From contig NC_058055.1 in NCBI RefSeq assembly GCF_020085105.1, forward strand, positions 16,687,822 through 16,751,821: DNA of 64,000 bases, in the 5' to 3' direction. This document shows, piece by piece, positions 49,201 to 60,106 of the stretch (its first letter is position 1; each line of letters opens with the position of its first letter). The DNA comes from Siniperca chuatsi (taxonomy: Eukaryota; Chordata; Actinopteri; Centrarchiformes; Sinipercidae). Under the pieces are notes generated by a model. That model ran no database searches. It had not been told where the DNA came from and saw nothing but the letters and a program-made list of their open reading frames with translations. A program made the translations under genes and the position numbers.

Positions 49201-52200
49201 GGTAGACCATCCCTAAATTAAATGATTTTTTCTTATTCATCGTGTTTCTGGTAGTCTTTTGCAATGTGTTTATCTTGCACGTTCATATTGCAATGACGAT
49301 GAAAATACGATTTATCGTTCAGCGCTATTTTTTAAATTGGATCTGTTGTGGGACAGGGAGCCAGTGGAGGTTCTGGAGGACAGGGGTGATGTGGTCACGG
49401 GAGCGGGAGTGGGTGAGCAGCAGAGTTCTGGATATACTGGAGTTTATTTAGGACTTTGGATGATGTGCCATAAGGAATGCTGTTGCAGTAGTCAATTCTG
49501 GAAGAATCCAGAGGAGAGTGATGGGCGGAGATGAGCTATGTTTTTTAGGTGGAAAAAGGCAGTTCTGGTGATTTGATTGACGTGGCGTTCAAAGGAGAGG
49601 TTGCTGTAGAAAATGACTCTGATGTTGCGGATGTGTGGGGAGGGATACAGTGGAGTTATCAATGTTGAGGCAGAAGCTGTGAGTGGTTTTGGTGAGGGAT
49701 TTGGGGGCGATGATGATCATGTCTGATTTATCACACTTTAGTTTGAGGAAGTTGGCTTGCATCCATAATTTAATTTCAGTGAGGCAGTTGGTCAGAGTGG
49801 AAAGAGTTGCAGTGGTGATGAGTTTAGTGGAGATGTAGAGCTGGACGTCATCGACACATCAGTGGAAGTGTAGACCATGATGGAGTATAATGTTACCAAG
49901 GGGGAACTTGTAGAGGATGAACAGAAGAGGACCAAGCACCGAACCCTGGGGAACGCCTTGGGACAGAGGAGAGGTGGAGGAGGTGCGGTTGTTGTTGATG
50001 AACTGTCCGTTTGTGAGACATGACCTTAGCCAGGAGAGGGCAGTATCTGTGATGTTGAGGGCGGATTCAAGGTGGGAGAGAGCAATACTGTGGTTGCTGT
50101 AAATAGAAATCTGACTGAAATGGTTCCATCAGGTCACTGGCAATGAGAAGTGGACTTTGAGTTGGGAGGTGACAACACGTTCCACTATTTTTGAAAAAAA
50201 AGGGGAGATTGGAAATGGGCCAAAAATCTGTCATATCATCAGGGTTGAGTCCAGGTTTTTTGAGGATGAGGGTGACAGCAGCCAATTTGAGTGTTCGGGG
50301 GACTGAACCAGAGCTCAAGGAGGAGTTAATGATTTCGGTGATGAGTGAGGAGATAGCTGGGAGACGGTCCTTAACAAGACTAGATGGGTATGGGATCCAG
50401 AACACAAGTGGAGCCTCTCAGCCCTACGAAAAGTCGGACAGCTCCATTGGGGACACAGGGGAGAATTGAGGGGCTACTGTAAGTGGTAGAGGGGGAGGGG
50501 GAGGGAGACAGCTGGGGAGGTGGAGAGGGCGGTGCAAGTGGTCAGGTTGCTGTAGATGGTGTCAATTTTTGTTTGAAAAAATTAAAAGAAAGTGTTGCAC
50601 TTATCAACTGTGAAGGAATTAGAAGTCTTGTCACTAAGTTTTTAGAAGTTTGTTAATTGTGGAAAAGAGAGCCTTGGGGTTTGTGGTAGGCCTGTCGTGA
50701 TAATTACGTTAATCAACTTATTGTACAATATATGGACATGATCTTGATCATTTTTGCTGACCTTGATATTACCCGTTATGTTTACATGCGTGTTTGTTTA
50801 GATAAGAATGTCACCAACATTTTAGCCGACATGATGCCAGAATAAACAGCGTTTTCAATAAACAGTTTTCCCCACCATTATAAGACTTGGGACGCAGCGT
50901 TTTTTCACAGTGCCTAAAACGATTAAACAGAAAAACCTATGCTTTTGCTGTCATTTCTGGTCACGCTGCTTCTGTCCTCTTGTAGTTTGCCCTCTGTGTG
51001 GAGTTTCACCGTGGGCAGGGCTCAGGCAGCTCCTCTCTCCACACACACCAACTTGGTGACTTTCTCGCTAGATTTAGCGACTTTTCAGACCCTCTTAGCG
51101 ACTTTTTTTCTAAAAAAGTGACTAGCGACAAATTTAGCAACCTATTCAGGGGAAAAGGCGAGAAATTTATTCATATATGCTGCTCAGAGTAATCGCAGTC
51201 CTTGGGTCTTCTGCCAACAGCGCCGGGATTTCGGCTCTCCCTCTCCTCTTGCGTTATGTGCAGACAGTCAGTAGGTGTGGCGTTTGGGGCAGGCAGGATA
51301 GAGCTTTTCTCTCACTCTTTCTCTCCAGATCTCTGGATTAGAGCGTTCCTATAGCTTGTAAATATGTAAATAGTTAGTTTGATCTTGTAAATATTTAAAT
51401 AGTTTGTTTGATCTTCTTCCCTCCCTTTGTAGATATTTTAAAAAAGATTTTTAACTTCAAATATACAATGTCCCTGTAGTGAGTTTGTGATTATTTGGCT
51501 AAAGATCTCTCCCTTGCTGCATCCGACTGAACCCTGATGCTTTATGCAAATTAATGTGATGGAATACCATGCAAATGCCCTTAAAATATAATATAATGTC
51601 ATTTATTGCAATTAATGCTGGGACAAAATATCGTCCAACAAAAGTAGTTATCGTGACAGGCCTAGTTGTAGAAGCCAGAGTGTCTGAGGTGTGAGTAGTA
51701 GGTAGACTGGGCTGTAATGAGAGCATCTTTGTAATGTTGAAGGTTGTCTGTGTAGGCTTGGAGAGGCACTGTTAAACCAGTTTTCTTCCAGAGCCTTTCA
51801 AACTGGCACTTACGGGAGATATGCTGTAATCCACTAATAAACCGCTAATATTGGGTGATATATTGGCCTGGCTGATTTATCAGTCTAGCTCTAGTATGTA
51901 ACAAATGCACAGATGCTCTCAACTCATGTCAACTATGTATGAAGCAGATTATTGTTTTGTAGTCAACTTCAAACTGGAGATGTTGCAGCTATATACAGTA
52001 GTATGTGTCTCCATACTGTTTACAATTATATGACAAGGAAGCTAAAGGAGTCAGTGAGTTGACACAGCTACAAAATAGCTGCAATCATAACTAACAGCAT
52101 ATCTTGCTGAGTAATTGTCACTGTAGTATCTAATATAAATGATAATGTGATAAACAAGGAGCATTCGCCTGAGGCTGATTGTGTAATGTTTCTATTAATT

Positions 52201-52735
52201 CACAGAGAATAAAACCATGTGAATCCAAAATTATGCTCAGACACAACACTCTGCGCCATTTCATACATATTTTTATTAGGATCCAGAGTTCACGTATTCC
52301 TTCACTAACTCACTCACTGTTGACCCATCTGTCCACACCAGCAGTTTGGATGCAGTGTCTACCGACGTCACACTGAACCATGGTCAGTCAATCGCCTCCT
52401 TCAACACAGCTGAACTGTGTTTCACATCTCTTATACTGTCTGTACGTCTGGTTACTGAATAGTCGGTCAATTCAGTTTTGAGATATAGACTGTAATTCCT
52501 GTAGGTGTAAAATTAAAAGTTCACATTTGTATTTATCAGGGTTTAACAACATTATGGTTTTTCATACCGTTTCAGACACTTCGGCTGATTGAAGTATTCA
52601 ACAGCTGGAAATAATCTGATATTTCTTTCCACACTTTTCCAAACTGTCCAGACCTGTGTAGGAGGAAACCTGTCTACCTGTGTGCCAGTGACAGTACAGT
52701 TTCCCTCCTTTCGTCATCCCTCTTACCTGAGGCAT
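38546..52735 (-). CDS. crebrf: CREB3 regulatory factor (bZIP)
   Basis: Nuclear bZIP protein that recruits and destabilises the ER-stress factor CREB3/Luman and influences glucocorticoid signalling and energy balance. Coding exons in transcript order: 52735-52727, 47274-47149, 45188-45013, 42862-41730, 41547-41350, 40180-39991, 39800-39727, 39368-39249 and 38664-38546 (stop TAG 38548-38546). They total 2145 nt, 714 residues, against 639 in human. The start exon contributes only MPQ before CAG|gtaaga; the next exon supplies [14 protein letters not shown], reproducing human MPQPSVSGMDPPFGDAF. Conserved blocks are [40 protein letters not shown], an acidic run of about residues 410-480 containing [40 protein letters not shown], the basic region [20 protein letters not shown] (about 594-613) and a leucine zipper ([20 protein letters not shown]). 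The C-terminus is [13 protein letters not shown]. The middle of the 1.1-kb exon is Pro/Ser-rich, lineage-specific and accounts for most of the extra length. Confidence 0.95.
40251..40295 (+). repeat. (TG)n microsatellite in a crebrf intron
   Basis: About 22 TG units, (CA)n on the transcript strand, 70 bases before the acceptor of the exon that ends in the basic region. A normal acceptor (gtcatgaag) lies between them. Confidence 0.95.
44035..44180. mobile_element. hAT-like MITE ('attaatcgatta' family) fragment, copy 5
   Basis: Shows agttgattattagtcgataa, tgataatcgattaataattt, caagcaaaaatgccaaacac and ttgttttatatcattgttat, in family order. A smaller fragment (copy 4) with attaaatgattagttgatcg and caagcaaaaatgccaaaaa lies at 43130-43225. 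Confidence 0.6.
44185..44530 (+). repeat. Widespread interspersed repeat with conserved core
   Basis: The core phrases cagcaggattacgtaaaaac, gggccaaagaagaacccatt, ttttggagcggatccgaatc and acgggcggata, and the ending ttgctggagatctgcgctct, match a repeat I recognise across many fish genomes. Its class is uncertain. It directly abuts MITE copy 5. Confidence 0.6.
45189..47148 (-). other. crebrf: crebrf intron between exons 2 and 3
   Basis: No repeat family or gene recognised. Short (GT)n runs near 46979-47003 and 47114-47139; the latter lies just inside the donor side of exon 2. Confidence 0.45.
48364..49327. mobile_element. hAT-like non-autonomous element inserted in the L2 LINE (inner 1)
   Basis: Terminal repeats taggcctgcacgata (48364-48378) and tatcgttcagcgcta (49313-49327, inverted, a few mismatches). 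The LINE reading resumes on both sides (gagtgctttgtgag / taaattggatctg). A duplication is not resolvable. No transposase frame. Confidence 0.65.
50689..51662. mobile_element. hAT-like non-autonomous element inserted in the L2 LINE (inner 2)
   Basis: Terminal repeats ggcctgtcgtgataa and, reversed, ggcctgtcacgataa (13 of 15). An 8-bp target duplication ttgtggta / tagttgta (6 of 8) at 50681-50688 and 51663-51670. The interior has no transposase. Confidence 0.75.
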
Positions 52736-52827
52736 TGCCAGGCGGTTGCTCCAGCGGGGAGGAACCTCTGGGTCTCCTGTCCAGTCCCAGAAGTGTGACG
52801 TTGTCTGATCAGCACAATAAATTACTT
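52733..52827 (-). other. crebrf: crebrf 5' UTR exon carrying the start codon
   Basis: The start codon ATG CCT CAG (52735-52727) is followed by a strong donor (CAG|gtaagagg on the minus strand). Upstream, the best acceptor I can see is gtctcctttag ending at 52828, which would give a 5' UTR part of about 92 bases. A weaker one (gggactggacag) lies nearer. The exon's right edge is therefore uncertain. Confidence 0.45.
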
Positions 52828-53214
52828 CTAAAGGAGACAATGGCAGAGTGCTGGTGGATGCAACCTGCAAGGCTGGGGGCGGGCTCAACCTGGTCCGGTT
52901 TATTGTGGTCTGGTGTGGTTCTCTGTATGCTTCAGGTCTGTGGAAAAAAACAAAGTGTGCACAGAGCAGAAATATAAGAATTAAAAGAGGCGGAAACAAA
53001 GACAGAAGCCACCTATAACATGCAGGTACATTTTAACCACAGCTGCTGAGTTTGTTTGTTTCTCTCACACCAAACTGCAGGAGGACGAACTGTGAGATAT
53101 TAACAGGTTCGCAAACAAAGCAAGAAAAGACAGAACTAAACTGTAAATTAATATTTAATACAATATCACATAAAAAAGATAAGATAAAGAAATGATCTTA
53201 AGGACTGTGAAACC
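52828..53214 (-). other. crebrf: crebrf intron 1, proximal part; nothing recognised
   Basis: Unremarkable intron upstream of the start-codon exon. Confidence 0.4.
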
Positions 53215-53420
53215 AACTAGAGCTGTAAATATTTGCTGGTTTTCTTAGTCTAGTAAAGTAAACTGAATGTCTTTGGGGTTTGGACATAAAAAGTACACTT
53301 GAGCTCTGGGAAATTGTGATGGGCATAAGTTTTCACATTTTACAGACCAAACGATTAATCGAGAAAATAATCGGCAGATTAACAGACAATGAAAATAATT
53401 GTTTGTTGCAGTCCTAAAAT
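53215..53420. mobile_element. hAT-like MITE ('attaatcgatta' family), copy 6
   Basis: Runs from tagagctgtaaatatttgct to gtttgttgcagtccta, which are the paired family ends. The interior includes aaactgaatgtctttggggt and ccaaacgattaatcgagaaa. Shorter than copies 2 and 7. Confidence 0.65.
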
Positions 53421-53894
53421 AAACTATTAAACCTACAATAATTATTTTTTTTGGCCACTTGGGGGCAGCAGAAACAAGTTGTGAACACAACATATCACCT
53501 TTTAAAAGCTGGAGTGCGGGACTTGTACATATAAATGAAAGTCCATAACATTCATTCGAGAAAAAAAAAGGTCCACTGGAGAGAACATATATTATTGAGA
53601 ATTGTTTATTATGGTTGTATAGTTTGTGTTAATATGCTTTGGCAATGTTGTATTGTATGCAGTTATGCTAATAAAGCCACTTGACAGCTCTTGGACAGGT
53701 TGGTATTTGTTTTGGGGTTTTTTTATTTACTCTACCTAAATAATGGATTATTGTCTTGGAAATGTGTAAATTCCTCTGTATTTCTGTAACTATTTCTGAA
53801 CACGAGCCTGGGGCGAGCTCACCTGGAGGAATACGTCATAAGCATGCAACAACAACAGTGTTTATGTAATTACTCTCACTGCCAGAAGGGGGGA

Positions 53895-54420
53895 CAAAAG
53901 TTTCGCACTGCAGGTTTAAGTTGATATGGCGAACTTGTTAGCAAACAGTTGCTTATTTACACATCCGGCAGTTACAGAGCAAAATTATCGTTCATTTGGA
54001 GTCATGTCTGTGTCCTCCTGAAGAGCGTAAGTCCAATATTAACTCTCTTTTAGCTCTGTTTTGGTCTCTACCAACTCCTAAGGGAAATATCTGGCTCTTT
54101 AGCTGCTAAATGCTCCACTATGTTCACCAGCTAGTCGCTAACTATGTCTGTCTGCTGTTTGGTGCTGAGCAGGTAGTGTACAGTGGGTTTTTAGAGCTTT
54201 TTCACTGAAAGCAGCTGCCTGGTGTGGGCGAAAAACACTATGAGAGCAGTGAGAATGAACCAAAACAGTAAACAGGACAGCAAAACAATGCGCTGAAATT
54301 TACTGTAAAGCTCCATAAAGCCGAGGGGAGCTGCAGATTCATGTGATAATTCTCTAAAGGTTCATGACTACAGGCGGAAAAGGTGTTGGCATGGTTGCAA
54401 AAATAAGCTGTAGAAGCTAG
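53895..54420 (-). repeat. Dispersed repeat 'family A', copy 3 (longest)
   Basis: Inverted relative to copy 1: gttgatatggcgaacttgtt, ggaaatatctggctctttag, ctgctaaatgctccactatg, ttggtgctgagcaggtagtg and aaagccgaggggagctgcag. Near-identical over about 110 bp to 17330-17440 reversed. Confidence 0.7.
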
Positions 54421-56339
54421 CAGGCTAACAATAGCATTTTATAAGTTGAGAATTAAACCTCTTCATCAAAAACTTTATTGTCATTATTTATCATCAGTGT
54501 CCTTCCATTCACTGACAGCCATGCAGCATCCTTCCTCCTCTGCTGCTTGTATTATCTCACCATGCAGCTGCATAAACAAGTGTATAAACGATCAATATTT
54601 CACCACCTTCTCTTAAAATGGGCAGACACAGAGGTTCACAGGTCAAAAAAGCTAATTCATCACCACCCCCTCTTCAGTGAAATGGGGAGTGAATTTCAGT
54701 GCAGCTTATGCACTTCAAATGCTAACTGGTGACTTTTTTGGTACAGTGTACTTTTATAATACAATGTAAATGAAACTGAAATTAATTAGAATTCCCCTTT
54801 ATGTTTAAAAAAATACCCCTTTCTCCATGTACCAGTCCTACTCAGCTATAACAACAATCAGGCCTTTGTTTGTCACATAGCTTCTGTATGTTTAAAAGGA
54901 TCACGGGAGACACTGTTCCAGTGCTTCTAAAAATGCAGAACTGCTGCCTCCAGGTCTCCCTGTTTACTGATAACTGCTGGACTGCTGGACCTTCTGTCTC
55001 CATCTCTAGAGCTGGACCTAAAGTGAACACAGCACTGGGCCATGCTAGTCTATCGTAATCTCACCTTTCCTCTTCTGTCCCTCTTGTTCACTTCTGCTTT
55101 CACAGATTTAAACCCTAAATATACTCTGATAGTCTGGGGCCTGTATCATGAAGCAAGATTAGGGTTAGCCAGCTATCTTTGGGCTTGACTTGGGTTTTCG
55201 GGAATCACATAGGATGTGAGAAAGGAGCCAGGGTTTGAACTCTCTCTAGCACTTATCCATTCTTAACAAAACAATTTTTTTACTTTTCATGTGAACAACT
55301 GAGTGCAACACTATGAATGCCTTCCAGGAGAGTGACCCATTATCCCCATATTTAAACAATTTGCATATCCCCACTCTCAGTGATGGCCAGCTTATCACTC
55401 CGCCTTTGAGCGTGGCCATTTGGAAAAACTATAAACACTTTTGACTTCTGACATGGTCAGACAACCTGTCTTATTACAATAAAGTGACAAGTTATGAAGA
55501 GCACCGGACATTTTAAAAAGGTCAGTAAAATCACTGTATCTACCATGATAATTAAATCAAGAAACAATAAATGAAGAAATATTTTTTCACAACCATGTGT
55601 TCGGTCTGGGTTTAAAGCAGGACTTCGAAACAAACAGAGAGTGTAAAAAAGGCTCTGCACTCGCCAATTAATCACCATAGCAACACCAGCCCAGGAAGGC
55701 TCCAGAAATCCCCTGTGCCAGGCAGCAGCAGTTTCCCCAGTTGGTCACTGTGAAAGGACTTTATCTGAACAGACCGCACCGTTGTGTGCATAGATGACAG
55801 AAATGAGTGGACTGTTTAGTTAACTGTTGTAGAAACCGTTATGTGGTTATGTTGATGTTAAGGAGATAGTTTGTGTTAAGTTAGTCCCTCATTGCCTGTT
55901 TTGTTACTTATGTTAATATCAGCTATGGCTAGATAGCCTTGTTAAGTTTAATAATTAAGCTATATGGAAATTGCTAGCTCAATATTTCTGATGACATGAT
56001 GATGATTTATTCAGCTTGTGTGAAATTCCACTTACTGCAGCATTAGTCTTATTTTAAGTGTTTGGATATTATTATCTTACTATTTCTAGAGCTTCATATT
56101 CTACTCTGATTTTGTGATTATATTATATATCTTTTACCTCGCTGAAAATCACTTTTTGCTACCGTGCGTGTCATTATAAGTACTCCACTAATTGTTCTGA
56201 TGATGTTGCATCATGTGATCGGCTTGTAATAAATAACTACAGCTCTCTCGCATAAATGCGCTTAAAGCTGAATAGGAAAACCCAGAGTTAACTGTTTCAT
56301 GTTTGTAACCAATCTCATGTGACAAGGTTTATACGAAGT
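54421..56339 (-). other. crebrf: crebrf intron 1; possible DNA-transposon remnants, no gene
   Basis: Around 55135-55200 (ggggcctgtatcatgaagca, gattagggttagccagctat) and 56270-56300 (gaaaacccagagttaactgt) are phrases typical of Harbinger-like fish repeats, which could be two ends of one ~1.2-kb element. Not proven. Confidence 0.3.
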
Positions 56340-56645
56340 ACGGTATATGTAACTAACAATTATTTTTCATTATTGATAAATCTGACGACTGCTGTATCGA
56401 TTCATCTTTTAGTCTATAAAATGTCAGAAAATAGTAAAAATGACCAACCTGTTTCCCAGACCCCAAACTGACATCTTCAGATGCCTTGTTTTTCCCCAAC
56501 CAACAATCAAAACCCCAAAGATATTCAGTTTACAATGATATAAAACAGAGAAAACATCAAATATTCACAATTATGATACGGAATGACTGAAACGATTACT
56601 TGATTATCAAAATAGTTGCTGATTATTATTCTGTTGATTGTCTGA
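56340..56645 (+). mobile_element. hAT-like MITE ('attaatcgatta' family), copy 7
   Basis: The interior block aaagatattcagtttacaat and the following gatataaaacagagaaaaca match copy 2, 50 kb away, with very few changes. Ends in gattatcaaaatagttgctg. Confidence 0.7.
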
Positions 56646-58599
56646 TTGGACTGATCTTTTCAGCTGTAATATGATGTAAGAGAGTGTTGTTAATACTGTT
56701 CCTGTTGCATAGGCAGAGGCGGGGCGTCTGGTAATGAAAGAATGTGTAAAAATGTATCCGCACTTAAATGACTGGTCTTCATTGTCCTTTTGTACAATCA
56801 ACATACCAAACCAGTAAGTCCATTAGCAAAGAGCCCAAAGCATACAGCAGCTCTCTGTCTACCCAGCGGCCGCAAGTTGTTGTGAGAATAAGCTTCTGAG
56901 AAATTTGTGGTGCACTCCAATCCCTGCCCCCATTATATGTTCGGAAAGCACCCACTTTTCCGAACCCAACTACCTCCCCACCTTCGTTCAGAGAGCATCT
57001 AATTTGAGTCTAGCGTACATGGAGCTTAACCTTAACTTCATTTTTATTTATCACTTTCATCCTCCCCTCACGCTTGTTGATCTCTGCTTGTTTGTTGTTC
57101 TCTTACTTTCCATCTACCGACTGCAACACATGGACAGATCTTCGGTTTTGCATAGCAAATAAATGAGAATCTGCATGGAGACATGACCCCTGCAGTGAAC
57201 AGCTGACACACAGTCGTACACCAATCCCACTCCTCTGAGGCAAACAGTGAACGACATCACTTCTTCTCGCTGGGTGCTGACTGACTCAAATGAACTTCTC
57301 ACCCCTGAGCTCTGTGTCCGTGTATACACACTTTGAGACTGGAGGTGGCAGAAAACACATTGGTACACACTACTAGTACAACAGCGATTGTAAAAGCAAC
57401 ACTTTTACAAACATCAAAGCACATGCAAGCACACAAGTCTATGCACATAAATATACATGTACATAGTAAATACTGCACTCTCTTAATGACCAACAGAATA
57501 TTTGGAAGCTTAGCCTCTGAAATACAAATTGTGATCATTATCATATCTCAATGTGTACTTCCTTCCTGGGCAGCTGTGTCTGGTTTCACTTGTAGCAGAA
57601 GCAGAATGAAGAAACATATGGCCCGAACACAACAATAACACTAGCATTAATCCATACTCTGCTATCACAGAAGGAAACAGAAAGCCTGTGTTCACAAGCA
57701 GGGATCATACAAACATGCAGAAAACAAGTCACAACGCTCCTCACCTCTCCCGGCAAAGCTGCACCAAATATTTTCCAGTAGCAGAATTTAATATAATCCA
57801 ACTCAGTGCTCAGTAGCTGACACAGGCTGTGATGTAGAGCCGGATATTTATGACAGAGCCTGACAGGCCACAAAAGACTAGAGCTGAATTTCTCTCTCAG
57901 GCTTTGGTTAGACTTAATTCACCACTGAAAACCGCCAGCATTAGATATTTTCTTTTAGCCCTTATACTTTGGGATTTCACTTTCTTTAGGATCACAACAG
58001 TGTAACCTGTGGGCTTAGGTCAGGGTTCTTGTAAAGGGTTCAAAATGTCATATTTTATCCAGGCCTACTTTTCAAGACTTTAAAAGGACTTCTTTTGTCC
58101 TTTCTAAGGCTATGGCAAAGAGAAAAACCTTATACATAGAGTAATGTTCTCTACAGAAAGATAGATAAACTGATGAAGACAGACGTTGTTCAACAGGACA
58201 GCATTTTTGCAGCATCATGTTTACATTTCAGAAGTGCATAGGGGATAGACAATTTGGACCAGTCTTGACTTTTGATTATGCTGTTATGATTTACTGTGGC
58301 TACATCACTCTCGACTGCTGCAGCTCACATGTTGGATATATCAAACGTCTCCTTACACAACAAAATGTGCTTTTGTTCTTTGTAGCATCCTATGACAACT
58401 AACTTTGACATGTGGGGTCACAATGCAGCCTCTCGCAAATGTGCGGTTTCCTGTGTTGATGTCAGGTTCACACATGCAGCTTTCTACAATATGCTCAAAA
58501 TGGACTTGCACAACACCTCTGTCATCTGTCATTTCTGAACATTAGAAACAAGCATCAGCTGGGGTCGCAGAATTATCTGACAGACAGAAATTGTTTTTC
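56646..58599 (-). other. crebrf: crebrf intron 1; nothing recognised
   Basis: Chance ORFs only, including two overlapping frames at 57299-57873 that lack any family motif. Confidence 0.35.
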
Positions 58600-58900
58600 C
58601 GTGCTTATATTAGTGGATTAATGAATTAGTCAAGTGGCAGAAAGAAAACTGAATGGACGTTTGATAATCATACGTTTTACAATTGATTAACTGTCATGTA
58701 TCAAGTAAAAATGCCCAAACTTTGCTGTTTACAGCTGACAAATGTTTCAAATTATTATAAATTATTTAGGTTTTTTGGTAGCTTTTTGTGGAAGTGAGCA
58801 TTTTATGAAATTACTTTGGACTCTACCAAACTGTAATTTCCACAAAAATATTGATTAGATAGATTAATCAGTTATAAAAGTAATGATTAGCTGGATGCCT
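58600..58900. mobile_element. hAT-like MITE ('attaatcgatta' family), copy 8
   Basis: Contains gtggattaatgaattagtca, caattgattaactgtcatgt, caagtaaaaatgcccaaact and gatagattaatcagttataa in family order. Confidence 0.6.
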
Positions 58901-59974
58901 AAATACATAGCTTAATAAAGACACATGCTTGGAAACATCTTTCCCCTGTGCTGCGCTCACCTCATAGCTCCACTATCATGCAAACAGCTCACATTCAATG
59001 CCTCACAACATTGGACGTGATCCAAGTAGGCCAATCAGCAGTGTCTTATTTGGAATGAGTTACCTACTGACCAGTCAGTCCCTGATCCCTACATTGATAA
59101 CAAGCAGGAGATGCCAGCCTGTTTACTAAAAAAGGACATGCGAGAGAATCTCTGCAAACATCATGAAATCCATTAATCCACAAGTCCTAAATGTGTGTGT
59201 ACAGTGTGGCAACAGACAAACAGAACATGGGCGCTCACTAACAGCCAATTGTGCGAAAGGTTGGCACTACATAAAGAGTTCTTCCTTATGTAATACACAA
59301 CAGGGGAAAACGCCTCCCTGGACTGAACATCAATTTTATATGTGCATTTTGCCATATAAACCAATATCAGGGGGAAAAAATCTTATTTATATCACAATAC
59401 TGATTTCAGTCATATCACCCAGCCCTATGTGACAGATAAGATGAATGAAGAGATGACAATAGATATCACAGAATGGGTGTATGGTTAGAGGTCATGGTTA
59501 GACCAGTCCGCTCAGTCACCAAGATGCACTCCAAGTGCAAATTCTTTCTTTGGTTCACTGGGAAGCCCTTGCACCAGAGTCCTGCACTATCAGCAACTCT
59601 TAAGACAGCAAATTAATTGCTGATATGTGGCCACTGAGGTTACATCCAGGTGTACATTTTAAAAAAAAATACAAGCTAAACTGAATTTGATGGGTTTATT
59701 GTTGTGCTGTATTACTTGCAAGTGTTTTGGCTCATCAATTACTTTAATTTTACTAAATTCTACAGCTCAGACCCATGAGTATCCCTGTGTTCAGCATTTG
59801 ACAAACAGCTATAAAGTACATGTCACCATGCTTAGGTATTGTTCACTTCAGATGTCTAGTTCTAGTCCACAGCAGCTCTGTAACACAACTATGCACCTAC
59901 AGGAGGGGAGGGGACACACACAGAGGCGTGACTCCAGAGAAACGTGGAGTGAAACTAAAGTTGGATAAACCTTT

Positions 59975-60106
59975 TTCACAGCAGACATTTTGACTTGTAA
60001 AACACAGGTATAACTAATACCATTGTTAACTGCTGCGTTGCATTGCAGTCATTTCTGTAATGGAGCCATCGTTAATGACATTGACAGGTCAAAATGTCGC
60101 TGTGAA
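59975..60106. mobile_element. 132-bp MITE with 20-bp inverted ends
   Basis: The left end ttcacagcagacattttgac and the reversed right end ttcacagcgacattttgacc match after a one-base gap. The interior is palindrome-poor and non-coding. The left end resembles the repeat in stc2 intron 3. Confidence 0.6.

Larger units (their letters stand above)
48011..51830 (-). pseudogene. 5'-truncated L2-type LINE with reverse-transcriptase remnants
   Basis: On the minus strand the RT is readable in pieces: [16 protein letters not shown] and WPISNLPFF (about 50200-50285), [17 protein letters not shown] (about 49910-49965), a [22 protein letters not shown] stretch (about 49700-49760) and [14 protein letters not shown] near 48190-48230. 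The 3' end (aaagtgtctttgagtacctt, gaaaagcattctataaataa) plus an ATT-rich tail is the standard L2 terminus. Several stops and two internal insertions make it inactive. The 5' boundary near 51830 is approximate. Confidence 0.85.
47683..51893. mobile_element. Outer hAT-like element with 8-bp target duplication, hosting a LINE and two more elements
   Basis: Perfect 8-bp duplication gtatgtaa at 47675-47682 and 51894-51901. The terminal 16 bases (tatagcacgaccgata and, reversed, tagagctagactgata) match at 12 of 16, and similarity continues inward (caatatatcagccaata / caatatatcacccaata). The element's own DNA amounts only to about 47683-48010 and 51830-51893; everything between is later insertion. 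An 8-bp duplication is the hAT hallmark. Confidence 0.8.

Noticed and set aside
52598..52999. 133-aa minus-strand frame around the crebrf start exon
   Set aside because: In this frame the conserved MPQ start is not used as part of a Crebrf-like sequence; splicing at 52727 explains the region better.
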